A stretch of DNA of 18,785 nucleotides, taken from NCBI GenBank assembly GCA_025925615.1, contig JAICLN010000027.1, positions 1-18,785 of the forward strand. The letters are read 5' to 3'. This document shows, piece by piece, positions 1-6,339 of this stretch. Within the stretch, counting starts at the first letter, position 1. The number at the start of each line of letters is the position of its first letter. The notes beneath the pieces were generated by a model. It was not told the origin of the DNA. It was given only the letters and a program-made list of their open reading frames with translations, and searched no databases. This DNA is from Actinomycetospora sp. (GTDB lineage Bacteria > Actinomycetota > Actinomycetes > Mycobacteriales > Pseudonocardiaceae). The translations under genes were made by a program, and so were the position numbers.

Positions 1-462
1 CGCCGTTGGCGGGACCCTGAGCCGGACGACCTCGACGAGGACTACGTCCACGACTAGGACGACGATGACGCGCCGGCCTCGACGGACCATGACCGGCCAC
101 GGCGTCGTCGACGTGCTCCCGAGTCCGGACGCGGATCGGCGCGGCGCTCCCGCCGTGCACGGGACCCGGAACCCGAGGATGAGGACGAGGACGAGGACGA
201 GGACGAGGTCGACGACGACCTCGACGAGGACGACGAGGAACCGGCCGCCGCCGAGCAGGAGCGGCCCCGGCGTCGTCGTCGGGCCCCCTCCGACGGCGGC
301 CCCTCCCGGCGTTCTCGCGGATCGCGCTCCCGGACGCGGGAGCCGGAGCCCGAGCCCGAGGACGACCTCGAGGACGAGGACGAGGACGACGAGGACGTCG
401 ACGAGCCGGAGCCCGAACCGGAGCCCGAGCCGGAGCGGCCGAAGAAGCTGACGGCCCGTGTC
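1..462 (+). repeat. Basic/acidic repeat region in frame with gvpO, interrupted by TAG at 55-57
   Basis: Reading frame 1 is open from 58 into the GvpO domain and encodes alternating Arg-rich and Asp/Glu-rich blocks. The nonapeptide RPRRRRRAP occurs at 94-120 and again at 262-288, 168 nt (56 codons) apart; the four base differences between the copies are all synonymous. RDPEP occurs at 160-174 and also upstream of the stop at 10-24, again with only synonymous differences. No ATG, GTG or TTG lies in frame between 58 and 462, so the frame has no ordinary start after the TAG. Bases 1-57 read RRWRDPEPDDLDEDYVHD then stop. They are either the tail of another gene or, as I prefer, the continuation of a long GvpO N-terminal tail. 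Charged N-terminal tails occur in actinobacterial GvpO proteins; this one is unusually long. Confidence 0.6.
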
Positions 463-702
463 GTGGCCCGGATGGCCGCCGAGCAGGTCATGGAGATGAC
501 CAGCAAGGAGAGCGAGAGCGTCACCTCGGTCAAGAAGTCCGAGGACGGCTGGATCGTCGGGCTCGAGGTCGTCGAGAGCCGTCGCATCCCGGACTCGACC
601 GACCTGCTCGCGAGCTACGAGGTAGAGATGGACAGCGACGGCGACCTCGTGAGCTATCGCCGGACCAGGCGCTACAACCGCGGGCGCGGCGACGACGAGT
701 GA
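463..702 (+). CDS. gvpO: Gas vesicle protein GvpO (conserved domain; true N-terminus uncertain)
   Basis: This 79-residue stretch is the conserved GvpO domain: AAEQVMEMTSKE, a DGW turn, then a strand-rich part with RRIPDSTDLLASYEVE and YRRTRRYNRG, typical of actinobacterial GvpO. GvpO is an accessory gas-vesicle protein needed for vesicle formation in some hosts; its exact role in the shell is not settled. The GTG at 463 is merely the first standard start codon in the open frame. No convincing ribosome site precedes it, so the natural protein probably begins upstream and includes the charged repeat region before it. If the TAG at 55-57 is real, the gene may be truncated or dead. gvpJ follows after 51 nt with its own ribosome site. 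Family assignment is firm; start and integrity are not. Confidence 0.8.
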   Translation: MARMAAEQVMEMTSKESESVTSVKKSEDGWIVGLEVVESRRIPDSTDLLASYEVEMDSDGDLVSYRRTRRYNRGRGDDE

Positions 703-753
703 CCCTCGACGCCTCCGACGCCCCAGTCCACCCCGGCCGGACGGAGGCAAACC

Positions 754-1305
754 ATGAGTGACCCGGTTCGCTGGACCGGCTCGATGCCCGCGACGCGGCA
801 GCAGGCCTCGGCACCGAAGCCCCAGCAGCAGAGCGGCACCGACCTCGCCGACATCCTCGAACGGGTGCTCGACAAGGGCATCGTCATCGCCGGCGACATC
901 CAGATCAACCTGCTCGACATCGAGCTGCTGACGATCAAGCTGCGCCTGGTCGTGGCGTCGGTCGACCGCGCGAAGGAGATGGGGATCGACTGGTGGGAGC
1001 GCGATCCCACCCTGTCCTCGGGGCACAAGGAGCTCGAGGACGAGAACCGGCGGTTGCGTGAGCGCCTCGAGGCGCTGGAGCAGCGGGGCCTGCCCGGCGC
1101 CGAGGAGGCCGAGGACGCCGAGGACGAGGACCTCGACGAGCCCGACACGGAGTCCGACGATGCGCAGCTCGACGACGCCGAGGCCGACGACGCGGAGGCC
1201 GACGACGCGGAGGAGGAGGACACGGAGGCCGACGACGCCGAGGCACCACCTCGGAAGTCGTCGACCCGTCGTCGTCCCGCCCGCCGGGGTGAGGGCCGCC
1301 GATGA
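754..1305 (+). CDS. gvpJ: Gas vesicle protein GvpJ (GvpA-family) with long charged C-terminal tail
   Basis: The protein has 183 residues. Residues 29-90 form the GvpA/J core (DLADILERVLDKGIVIAGD, then ELLTIKLRLVVASVDRA). The ending KEMGIDWWERDPTLSS is the hallmark of GvpJ; shell GvpA instead has an SVDTYLRYAEA-type ending. Residues 91-112 are a short coiled-coil-like segment, as in Bacillus megaterium GvpJ, which is only about 100 residues long. Residues 117-164 are an acidic tail with repeated DDAEA units, and 165-183 are basic. GvpJ is a minor vesicle protein thought to act at the conical tips or in nucleation. GGAGG at 743-747 lies 6 nt before the ATG and supports the start. The TGA overlaps the ATG of the next gene (ATGA, 1302-1305). 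The tail is probably disordered; its function is unknown. Confidence 0.92.
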   Translation: MSDPVRWTGSMPATRQQASAPKPQQQSGTDLADILERVLDKGIVIAGDIQINLLDIELLTIKLRLVVASVDRAKEMGIDWWERDPTLSSGHKELEDENRRLRERLEALEQRGLPGAEEAEDAEDEDLDEPDTESDDAQLDDAEADDAEADDAEEEDTEADDAEAPPRKSSTRRRPARRGEGRR

Positions 1306-2069
1306 GCGACGCGTTGAGCTACGTCTACGCCGTGGGACGTGACCTCGTCGCCGACGACCTCGCCGAGCTCACCGGCGCGGGTGTCGGCGAGGGGGACCCG
1401 CGCCTCGTCGACGCCGGCGGTCTGCAGGCGGTGGTGAGCGACGTCCCGCGCGACGAGTTCGAGGCCCGCGCCCTCGACGACAAGCTCGAGGATCTCGGGT
1501 GGCTCGCCGCGACCGCCCGCGCGCACCATCACGTCGTCGACGCCGTCGGGGGCCGCCGGACGATCGCCCCGCTCTCGCTGGCGACCGTCTACTACGACGA
1601 CGACCGGGTGCGCGAGCTGCTCGGGGAGGGTGCGGCCGCGTTCACCGCGGTCCTGGACCGCCTGGACGGGCGCGCCGAGTGGGGTGTGAAGGTCTCGATC
1701 CGGGCCGGCGGCTCGGGCTCGGAGGCACCGGCGGAACGGCCCCGCACCGGGGCCGAGTACCTGCGCTCCCGGCGTCAGGCACTGCGGGAGGGCGACCAGG
1801 CGGTGTCGCGGGCCGAGGCGGAGGCGGAGGAGGTCGACGCCGCGGTGCGCGCGCTCGCGGTCGACGCCCGCCGTCACCGGCCCCAGGAACGCTCGCTGAC
1901 CGGGCGTCCCGAGCGCATGGTCCTCAACGGCGCCTACCTCGTCGACGTCGGCGCGGCCGAGGAGCTCACCGGGATCCTCGCGCCCTGGCTCGACCACCCG
2001 ACGCTGCGCGTCGAGCTCACCGGGCCCTGGGTGCCGTACTCGTTCGCGGGTCTCGAGGGCGCCTCGTGA
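1302..2069 (+). CDS. gvpL: Gas vesicle protein GvpL/GvpF family
   Basis: The 255-residue protein begins SYVYAVGRDL and contains the blocks expected of the GvpF/GvpL family: LQAVVSDVPRDEFEARAL near residue 45-62, the HHHVVDAV segment, and APLSLATVYYDDDRVRELL. Towards the end, GAYLVD is followed by the LTGPWVPYSF signature of the C-terminal domain. GvpF and GvpL are accessory proteins that bind GvpA and help its assembly. In the Streptomyces order J-L-S-K this position is GvpL, which is why I use that symbol; GvpF is the alternative because the two are paralogues. The start overlaps the gvpJ stop by 4 nt and follows a GGTGAGGG stretch. The stop overlaps the gvpS start (GTGA, 2066-2069), so translation is coupled on both sides. 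Confidence 0.92.
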   Translation: MSDALSYVYAVGRDLVADDLAELTGAGVGEGDPRLVDAGGLQAVVSDVPRDEFEARALDDKLEDLGWLAATARAHHHVVDAVGGRRTIAPLSLATVYYDDDRVRELLGEGAAAFTAVLDRLDGRAEWGVKVSIRAGGSGSEAPAERPRTGAEYLRSRRQALREGDQAVSRAEAEAEEVDAAVRALAVDARRHRPQERSLTGRPERMVLNGAYLVDVGAAEELTGILAPWLDHPTLRVELTGPWVPYSFAGLEGAS

Positions 2070-2302
2070 CCGGCCTGGAGCCACGCTCGACGTCGTTGTT
2101 CGGGGACCGCGAGGTGGCGCTCGTCGACATCCTCGACCGGTTGCTCGCGGGCGGGGTCGTGCTCACCGGGGACATCACGATCTCGCTCGCGGGGGTCGAC
2201 CTCGTGCGGGTGTCGTTGCGGGCCCTCGTCACCTCGATCGCCCCCGCGGACGGGCCTGCCACTCCGGAGCTGCCGGGGGAGGAGCCGCATGCCCTCGGGT
2301 GA
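2066..2302 (+). CDS. gvpS: Gas vesicle protein GvpS (short GvpA-family protein)
   Basis: This is a 78-residue GvpA-family protein. The core REVALVDILDRLLAGGVVLTGD, then ITISLAGVDLVRVSLRALVTSI matches the shared alpha-beta-beta-alpha pattern of GvpA/J/S, but it ends right after the second helix and has no coiled coil. In Streptomyces-type clusters GvpS sits between GvpL and GvpK, as here. It is thought to be a minor vesicle component; its exact role is not established. The GTG start is fixed by the 4-nt overlap with gvpL and by a GAGGG about 7 nt upstream. The frame overlaps the gvpK start by 14 nt, so the three genes are probably made from one message with coupled translation. GvpM would be the other possible name. 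Confidence 0.88.
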   Translation: MTGLEPRSTSLFGDREVALVDILDRLLAGGVVLTGDITISLAGVDLVRVSLRALVTSIAPADGPATPELPGEEPHALG

Positions 2303-2579
2303 CCCGTCGCGGGTGGAGATCGACAAGGACGCGGTGCGCCGCGACCTGATGAAGCTCGTGCTCACGATCGTCGAACTGCTGCGGCAGTTGATGGAGCGCC
2401 AGGCCATCCGGCGGGTCGAGAACGGCGACGTGACCGAGCAGCAGGAGGAGGACCTCGGCATGGCGCTGATGCACCTCCAGGAGGCGATGGACGAGCTGAC
2501 CGAGCAGTTCGGACTCACCGCCGACGACCTCAACCTCGACCTCGGACCCCTCGGCCCGCTGCTGCCCCGCGAGCGCTGA
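2289..2579 (+). CDS. gvpK: Gas vesicle protein GvpK
   Basis: The 96-residue, mostly helical protein carries the GvpK signature: RVEIDKDAVRRDLMKLVLTIVELLRQLMERQAIRRV, then LTEEQ-like VTEQQEEDLGMALMHLQEAMDEL and FGLTADDLNLDLGPLGPLL. The length is about that of the family core, so it looks complete. GvpK is an accessory gas-vesicle assembly protein whose biochemical role is not known. GGGGAGG upstream of the ATG gives a good ribosome site inside the 3' end of gvpS. It is the last gene of the cluster on this side. The next gene is convergent, with a hairpin between them that may end the gvp message. Confidence 0.94.
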   Translation: MPSGDPSRVEIDKDAVRRDLMKLVLTIVELLRQLMERQAIRRVENGDVTEQQEEDLGMALMHLQEAMDELTEQFGLTADDLNLDLGPLGPLLPRER

Positions 2580-2584
2580 GCGAA

Positions 2585-2624
2585 CCGGGCCGGACGCCGC
2601 ACTCACGCGGCTCGACGGGCCCGG
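2585..2624. terminator. Hairpin between gvpK and the convergent SnoaL-like gene
   Basis: CCGGGCC (2585-2591) pairs with GGCCCGG (2618-2624), and inside it GCCGC (2596-2600) pairs with GCGGC (2607-2611) around a 6-nt loop. It lies 5 nt after the gvpK stop and spans the stop codon of the opposite gene. It could therefore act on both converging messages. No T-run follows on either strand, which is common in actinomycete terminators but weakens the call. Confidence 0.45.
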
Positions 2625-3136
2625 CGCCTGGCCGCCGCCATCCGCGCGAGGTAGATCGGCGTCGGGGGGAGCCAGCCGAGCTGGAACGCCATCCCGAGAT
2701 CGTCGCGATTGGCCCAGTGCTCGACGATCGTCCCGTCCTCGAGGCGGAACCAGTGCGACTGGGTCATCGCGAAGGTCCGGTGTGTGGGCGGGAAGACGCG
2801 GTCGAGCGACCCGTCGGCGGCGTACACCGCCCACGGCGACACGTGGCGCCCGTTCATCGTGGAGTTCACGGCAACGAGGTCACCGTCGGCGACGGCGTGG
2901 TGGACGTCGTAGTGCAGGTCGCCGAACGCTGTGCGCAACCACAGCGCCGTCGAGTGGAACCCCGCCGCCCCCTCGACCCGCGACGAGGGCGGCTGGACGC
3001 GGTTCTCGTGGTCGACGGCGCGGGGGTGGTACAGCGGATCGAAGTCACTCCGGTCGCCGTCGGCCATGGCGTGGATGCTGCGGACGACGAGGCCGACCGG
3101 GTCGGCGACGACAGGGGCGGACGGGTCGATGGGCAT
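2603..3136 (-). CDS. SnoaL-like / NTF2-fold protein (ester cyclase family)
   Basis: This 177-residue protein resembles the SnoaL-like polyketide cyclase/ketosteroid-isomerase superfamily. The recognisable run is LYHPRAVDHENR (about residues 36-47), then GAAGFHSTALWLRTAFGDLHYDVHHAVADGDLVAV, then TMNGRH and MTQSHWFRLEDGTIVEHWANRDDLGMAFQLG towards the end. Members are small single-domain alpha+beta barrel proteins; many are enzymes and many have no known substrate. The ATG at 3134-3136 has a GGAG about 6 nt upstream on the minus strand. The gene is divergent from a TetR regulator with only 51 nt between the start codons. It is therefore the most likely target of that repressor. Substrate unknown; family assignment fairly secure. 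Confidence 0.8.
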   Translation of the reverse strand: MPIDPSAPVVADPVGLVVRSIHAMADGDRSDFDPLYHPRAVDHENRVQPPSSRVEGAAGFHSTALWLRTAFGDLHYDVHHAVADGDLVAVNSTMNGRHVSPWAVYAADGSLDRVFPPTHRTFAMTQSHWFRLEDGTIVEHWANRDDLGMAFQLGWLPPTPIYLARMAAARRRARRAA

Positions 3137-3187
3137 GATCGCTCCGATTTGTTAGAGTTCGACTCCATCGAAAGTGTTGGTGCCCGG
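3137..3187. promoter_or_regulatory. Divergent promoter region with candidate TetR operator
   Basis: This 51-nt gap between two divergent start codons is visibly richer in A+T than its surroundings. It contains the inverted repeat TTCGA-CTCCA-TCGAA at 3158-3172 (5-nt arms, 5-nt spacer) and an overlapping imperfect palindrome GAGTTCGACTC at 3155-3165. TTGTTA at 3149-3154 could be part of a -35 box for the rightward gene. That TetR-family proteins bind inverted repeats beside their own genes is known; binding at this site is inferred. Confidence 0.45.
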
Positions 3188-3826
3188 ATGTCCCAGGTCA
3201 AGCGCCCGTACGACGCAACGGGGCGGCAGGAGCGCGCCCGGGCCCGTCGCCTCGCCGTCGTCGTCGCGGCACGGGAGCTGTTCGAACGGGACGGCTTCCG
3301 GGCGACGACGATCACGGGCGTCGCGTCCCGGGCGGGGGTGTCGCCGCAGAGCATCTACCAGGGCTTCGGCAGCAAGGCCGCGCTGGCGAAGGCGGTGTTC
3401 GACCTCGTGCTCGCGGGGGACGACGAGCCGGTCCCCGTCGCGCAGCGCGAGGGGATGCAGGCGATGCGGGCCGAGCCCGACGTCCACCGCAAGCTCGCGA
3501 TGTTCCTCGCCGGGCTGGCGCAGCGGCAGGCGCGCTCGGCGGGCGTGACGATCCTGATCCGGGACGGCCGGCACGTCGACGACGCCCTCGAGCCGGTCTG
3601 GGCCTCGGTGAGCGAGGAGGGCCTGACCGGGATGACGATCCTCGGCCGGCACCTGCTCGAGACGGGGCGGTTGCGCGAGGGCCTCGACCTCGACGAGGTC
3701 CGCGACGTGCTGTGGAACTACCTCGCCGTCGACCACTACGAGCGGTTGGTCATGCTGCGGGGCTGGGACCACGAGCGGTACACCCGCTGGCTCACCGACG
3801 CCGTGACGCGCGCGCTGTGCCCGTGA
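3188..3826 (+). CDS. TetR/AcrR family transcriptional regulator
   Basis: The 212-residue protein has a TetR N-terminal DNA-binding domain at about residues 18-70. A basic helix (RQERARARRLAVVVAARELFERDGFRAT) leads into the helix-turn-helix TITGVASRAGVSPQSIYQGFGSKAALAKAVFD. The remaining ~140 residues are the variable helical ligand-binding part (for example VTILIRDGRHVDD and LWNYLAVDHYERLV), typical in length for the family. TetR proteins bind as dimers and usually repress neighbouring genes until a small molecule binds. The divergent SnoaL-like gene is the likely target, together with autoregulation. I chose ATG 3188 because the conserved domain begins soon after; no strong ribosome site is visible. 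The inducer cannot be inferred. Confidence 0.9.
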   Translation: MSQVKRPYDATGRQERARARRLAVVVAARELFERDGFRATTITGVASRAGVSPQSIYQGFGSKAALAKAVFDLVLAGDDEPVPVAQREGMQAMRAEPDVHRKLAMFLAGLAQRQARSAGVTILIRDGRHVDDALEPVWASVSEEGLTGMTILGRHLLETGRLREGLDLDEVRDVLWNYLAVDHYERLVMLRGWDHERYTRWLTDAVTRALCP

Positions 3827-3900
3827 CCTGACCCTGAGGACCGGTGGCCGGACCGGATCGTCGGGTGTGTCCGGCGTGTGGAACCGGGTAGATCGCGCTC

Positions 3901-4230
3901 ATGAGCGAGGTCCGGACCACCGACGACACTGCCGATGACGGGCCCGACGAGGGCGGGGGCGGAGCCGTCACCCTGACCCTCGGGGATCAGGAGATCGTGC
4001 TGCGGCAGCGCTACGAGCTGACCAGCATCGCGAACGAGATCGGCATCGCGCTGTTCTTCACGGTCGGCAGCGTGGCCTTCTACTTCGAGGCGCTGTTCAA
4101 CCTCGGCGTGACGCTGTTCGTGATCGGCAGCGCGATGCTGGGCATCCGGCCCGCGATCCGGTTCGCCCGCCGCGTGCAGCTGCGCAAGCTCACGCGGGGC
4201 ATGCCCTCCGAGGTCGCCCGCGACTTCTGA
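3901..4230 (+). CDS. YrhK-like two-helix membrane protein
   Basis: The protein has 109 residues. The first ~30 are acidic and glycine-rich and probably cytoplasmic. RQRYELTSIANEI (36-48) leads into two hydrophobic segments at about 46-63 and 66-83, separated by a tight turn, each ending in a glycine-serine pair (VGSVAFY and VIGSAML). A basic stretch follows (RFARRVQLRKLTR). This pattern matches the YrhK domain family of small membrane proteins of unknown function. No ribosome site of note precedes the ATG. A weak TAGATC lies 6 nt before it, so leaderless expression is possible. It converges on the RraA-like gene with 9 nt between the stops. Function unknown. Confidence 0.75.
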   Translation: MSEVRTTDDTADDGPDEGGGGAVTLTLGDQEIVLRQRYELTSIANEIGIALFFTVGSVAFYFEALFNLGVTLFVIGSAMLGIRPAIRFARRVQLRKLTRGMPSEVARDF

Positions 4231-4239
4231 CGGGTGGCC

Positions 4240-4944
4240 TCACGGCAGCTCGATGCCCGCGCCCTGTCGCTTCTCTCGGATGACGTCGTCGACCCCGGTG
4301 GCGGCCGCGAGCGACGCCCCGCCGCGGATCGTCGCCAGCCACGCGGTCTCGCGGTCGTCGACCGCGCGGGCCAGCGCCACCACCTCGTCGAGGTGCTCGC
4401 GCGCGACGACGACCACCCCGCTGGCGTCCCCGCGCACCACGTCCCCGGGGTGCACGACCACCCCACCTACCTGCACCGTCACGTTGATCGCGCCCGGGCC
4501 CTCGGTGGAACCAGTGGCGGGGTGGGCGGCGCGGGCGAACGTCGGTGTCCCCACCTCGTCGATGCCGTCGACGTCCCGGATCGCCCCGTCGACGACGGTG
4601 CCGACGACGCCGGCCCGGCTCAGCACGCCGGAGACGATGTCGCCGAGGACAGCGGCGTCGGTGCGTCCGCCGCTGTCGACGACGAGCACGTCGCCGGGCC
4701 GTGCGAGGTCGGGCGCCTTGAGCACGTAGAGGATGTCGCCGGGCTTCGTCCACACGGTCAGGGCGGGTCCGCAGAAGTCGCCGCCGCCGGCCATCCGCCG
4801 GATCCCGGGCCCGACGATGCCGACCGGCCCGCCGCAGTCCGCCAGCTGGGTCGTGGGGAGGGCGGCGAGCGCGGCCACCGAGGCCGGGTCCGGACGGTGG
4901 TCGTCGGTGACGATCGCCCACTGCTGCGGGTGCGACTTGCTCAT
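4240..4944 (-). CDS. RraA-like protein / 4-hydroxy-4-methyl-2-oxoglutarate aldolase family
   Basis: The 234-residue protein matches the RraA/HMG-aldolase family. TTQLADCGG (31-39) is the usual start of the domain. GDVLVVDSGG (84-93), GD at 101-102 and VVDGAIRDVDGI (117-128) contain the substrate- and metal-binding residues; Arg123-Asp124 is the key pair in the aldolases. GDASGVVVV (172-180) follows. Enzymes of this family cleave HMG or oxaloacetate in aromatic-ring degradation, while E. coli RraA inhibits RNase E; the Arg-Asp pair fits the enzyme type. The open frame extends to 5166, but ATG 4944 is better: it has GGAGA just upstream and the family domain begins there. It is the last gene of a minus-strand run (GH1, SDR, SRPBCC, this gene). 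No other ring-cleavage gene lies nearby, so the pathway is unknown. Confidence 0.85.
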   Translation of the reverse strand: MSKSHPQQWAIVTDDHRPDPASVAALAALPTTQLADCGGPVGIVGPGIRRMAGGGDFCGPALTVWTKPGDILYVLKAPDLARPGDVLVVDSGGRTDAAVLGDIVSGVLSRAGVVGTVVDGAIRDVDGIDEVGTPTFARAAHPATGSTEGPGAINVTVQVGGVVVHPGDVVRGDASGVVVVAREHLDEVVALARAVDDRETAWLATIRGGASLAAATGVDDVIREKRQGAGIELP

Positions 4945-5020
4945 GGCCGTCTCCGGTTCTCCCGAGGGCAGGGGTCGCCGAGCTTTCCGCACCCGACCCC
5001 GGACCGCTCGCCCCGATCCG

Positions 5021-5464
5021 TCAGCGGCGGCGGTGCTCGGCGACGTCGGCGAGCCTGCTGAGGGTCTCGGTGTTGCGCGGCCAGATCCCGGGCGCCTGCA
5101 GCCAGCCCGGCACGAGCCGGCCGATCCCCTCGGCGACCACCTCGCGCAGCCGCACGTGGCAGGCACCCGGACCGCGGGAGTCGATGATCAGCCGGACGTG
5201 CGCGCCGCCCGCCGGCCACGCCCGCGCCCGGAGCTCGAGGCGTCGACCCGGGTCCACGTCGACGACCTCGGTGTGGTCCCCGAGCTGCAACGGCCACACC
5301 CCGACGCTGTGGTGCAGCTGGGACCCGACCGCGGGCCACTCGTCGTCGACGTGGCGCATGTGCGTCGCCCCGACGACCCACAGCGGGTAGGACCAGCCGT
5401 CGGCCAGTACCTCCCACACCGACTCGGCGTCGGTCCGGACGTCTCGGCCCACCTCGGGTTCCAC
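5021..5464 (-). CDS. SRPBCC (START/Bet v1-like) family protein
   Basis: This 147-residue protein has the small SRPBCC layout: an opening strand and helix (VGRDVRTDAESVWEVLADGWSYPLWV), a middle with GATHMRHVDDEWPAVGSQLHH, strands DHTEVVDVDPGRRLELRAR and GAHVRLIIDS, and a closing helix QAPGIWPRNTETLSRLADVAEH. Such proteins form a deep hydrophobic cavity; many are polyketide cyclases or binding proteins and many are uncharacterised. The start is GTG at 5464, with GAGGAG about 8 nt upstream on the minus strand. It follows the SDR gene by 26 nt and precedes the RraA-like gene by 76 nt, suggesting co-transcription. Ligand unknown. Confidence 0.8.
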   Translation of the reverse strand: MEPEVGRDVRTDAESVWEVLADGWSYPLWVVGATHMRHVDDEWPAVGSQLHHSVGVWPLQLGDHTEVVDVDPGRRLELRARAWPAGGAHVRLIIDSRGPGACHVRLREVVAEGIGRLVPGWLQAPGIWPRNTETLSRLADVAEHRRR

Positions 5465-5490
5465 GACGATCTCCTCTCGTGCGGGCGCGC

Positions 5491-6279
5491 TCAGCCGCGC
5501 GGGCGGGCGATCAGGCGGTGGGCGGCGGCCTTGACCTGGTCGGGCAGGACCCCGGCGAGGGCGGCCTGCGCCTGCACCAACGGCGATCCACCGACGACGG
5601 CGGTGCGCCCGGCCACGAGGGCCTCGTAGCCCTGGCGGGCGACCTTGCCGGGCTCGTCCTTGGGCATGCGGCCCATGAGGCTCTCGGAGAGGCTCCCTGC
5701 CCGGCGGAAGAAGTCCGTGGCGGTCGGTCCGGGCATGAGCGAGGTCAGCGTGACCCCGGTCCCGCGCAGCTCGTCGGCCAGGGCCTCGGTGAACGACTGC
5801 AGGAACGACTTCGAGGCGTTGTAGACCGCCTGGTACGAGCCGGGCATGGTCGCGGCGAACGACGACGTGACGAGGACCCGACCGCGGCCGCGGCTCACCA
5901 TCGGGCCGAGCACAAGGTGGGCGAGGGTCACGGTGGTGCGGATGATGACGTCCACCAGACGCAGTTCGTCGACGAGGTTCGACCCGACGAACGAGCCCCC
6001 GCTCCCGACGCCCGCGTTGAGCGCGGCGGCCTCGAGCGGACGGCCGGCGGCGACGACGGCGTGGTCGATCTCCTCGACGCCCTTCGGGTCGGAGAGGTCG
6101 GTCTGCACCGCCTGCGCCGAACCCCCGTGGCGGCGCAGGCGCTCGGCGACCTCACCGATGGCGACGTCGTCCGCGGTGACGATCAGGTCGTGCCCGTGCT
6201 CGGCGAACACCCGGGCCAGCTCCGCGCCGATGCCGTGCGAGGCGCCCGTGACCAGGGCGAGCGGTCGGTTCCCGTTCAT
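5491..6279 (-). CDS. Short-chain dehydrogenase/reductase (classical SDR)
   Basis: The 262-residue protein is a classical SDR. The cofactor motif TGASHGIG is at about residues 11-18, and AALNAGVG replaces the NNAG motif around residue 85. The catalytic Ser lies in VLVTSSFA, and YNASK carries the Tyr and Lys. PGPTATDFF is the usual PG loop after the active site. These enzymes reduce carbonyls or oxidise alcohols with NAD(P)H. The overall sequence resembles SDRs annotated as general oxidoreductases of the DltE/YqjQ kind, so a specific substrate is not predictable. The ATG at 6279 has only a weak GCTGGG upstream. It follows the GH1 gene by 60 nt and precedes the SRPBCC gene by 26 nt on the same strand. 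Confidence 0.88.
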   Translation of the reverse strand: MNGNRPLALVTGASHGIGAELARVFAEHGHDLIVTADDVAIGEVAERLRRHGGSAQAVQTDLSDPKGVEEIDHAVVAAGRPLEAAALNAGVGSGGSFVGSNLVDELRLVDVIIRTTVTLAHLVLGPMVSRGRGRVLVTSSFAATMPGSYQAVYNASKSFLQSFTEALADELRGTGVTLTSLMPGPTATDFFRRAGSLSESLMGRMPKDEPGKVARQGYEALVAGRTAVVGGSPLVQAQAALAGVLPDQVKAAAHRLIARPRG

Positions 6280-6339
6280 CGACCCAGCTACCCGCAGGAG
6301 GCGCGGGGTCGAAACGCCGACCTGGTCGTGCGGGCCGGA

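Noticed and set aside
65..451. Plus-strand frame starting ATG 65, overlapping the gvpO tail
   Set aside because: It has high third-position GC in its first 40 codons, so I considered it, but the frame-1 repeats differ only synonymously and this frame gives low-complexity Arg/Thr/Ser without a family.
1156..1245. CRISPR-like or tandem DNA repeat
   Set aside because: The short repeats are coding (DDAEA units of GvpJ) without spacers; no CRISPR array or cas gene is seen.
754..1305. Main shell protein GvpA
   Set aside because: The MGIDWWERDPTLSS ending and following coiled-coil segment mark GvpJ; the GvpA DTYLRYAEA-type ending is missing.
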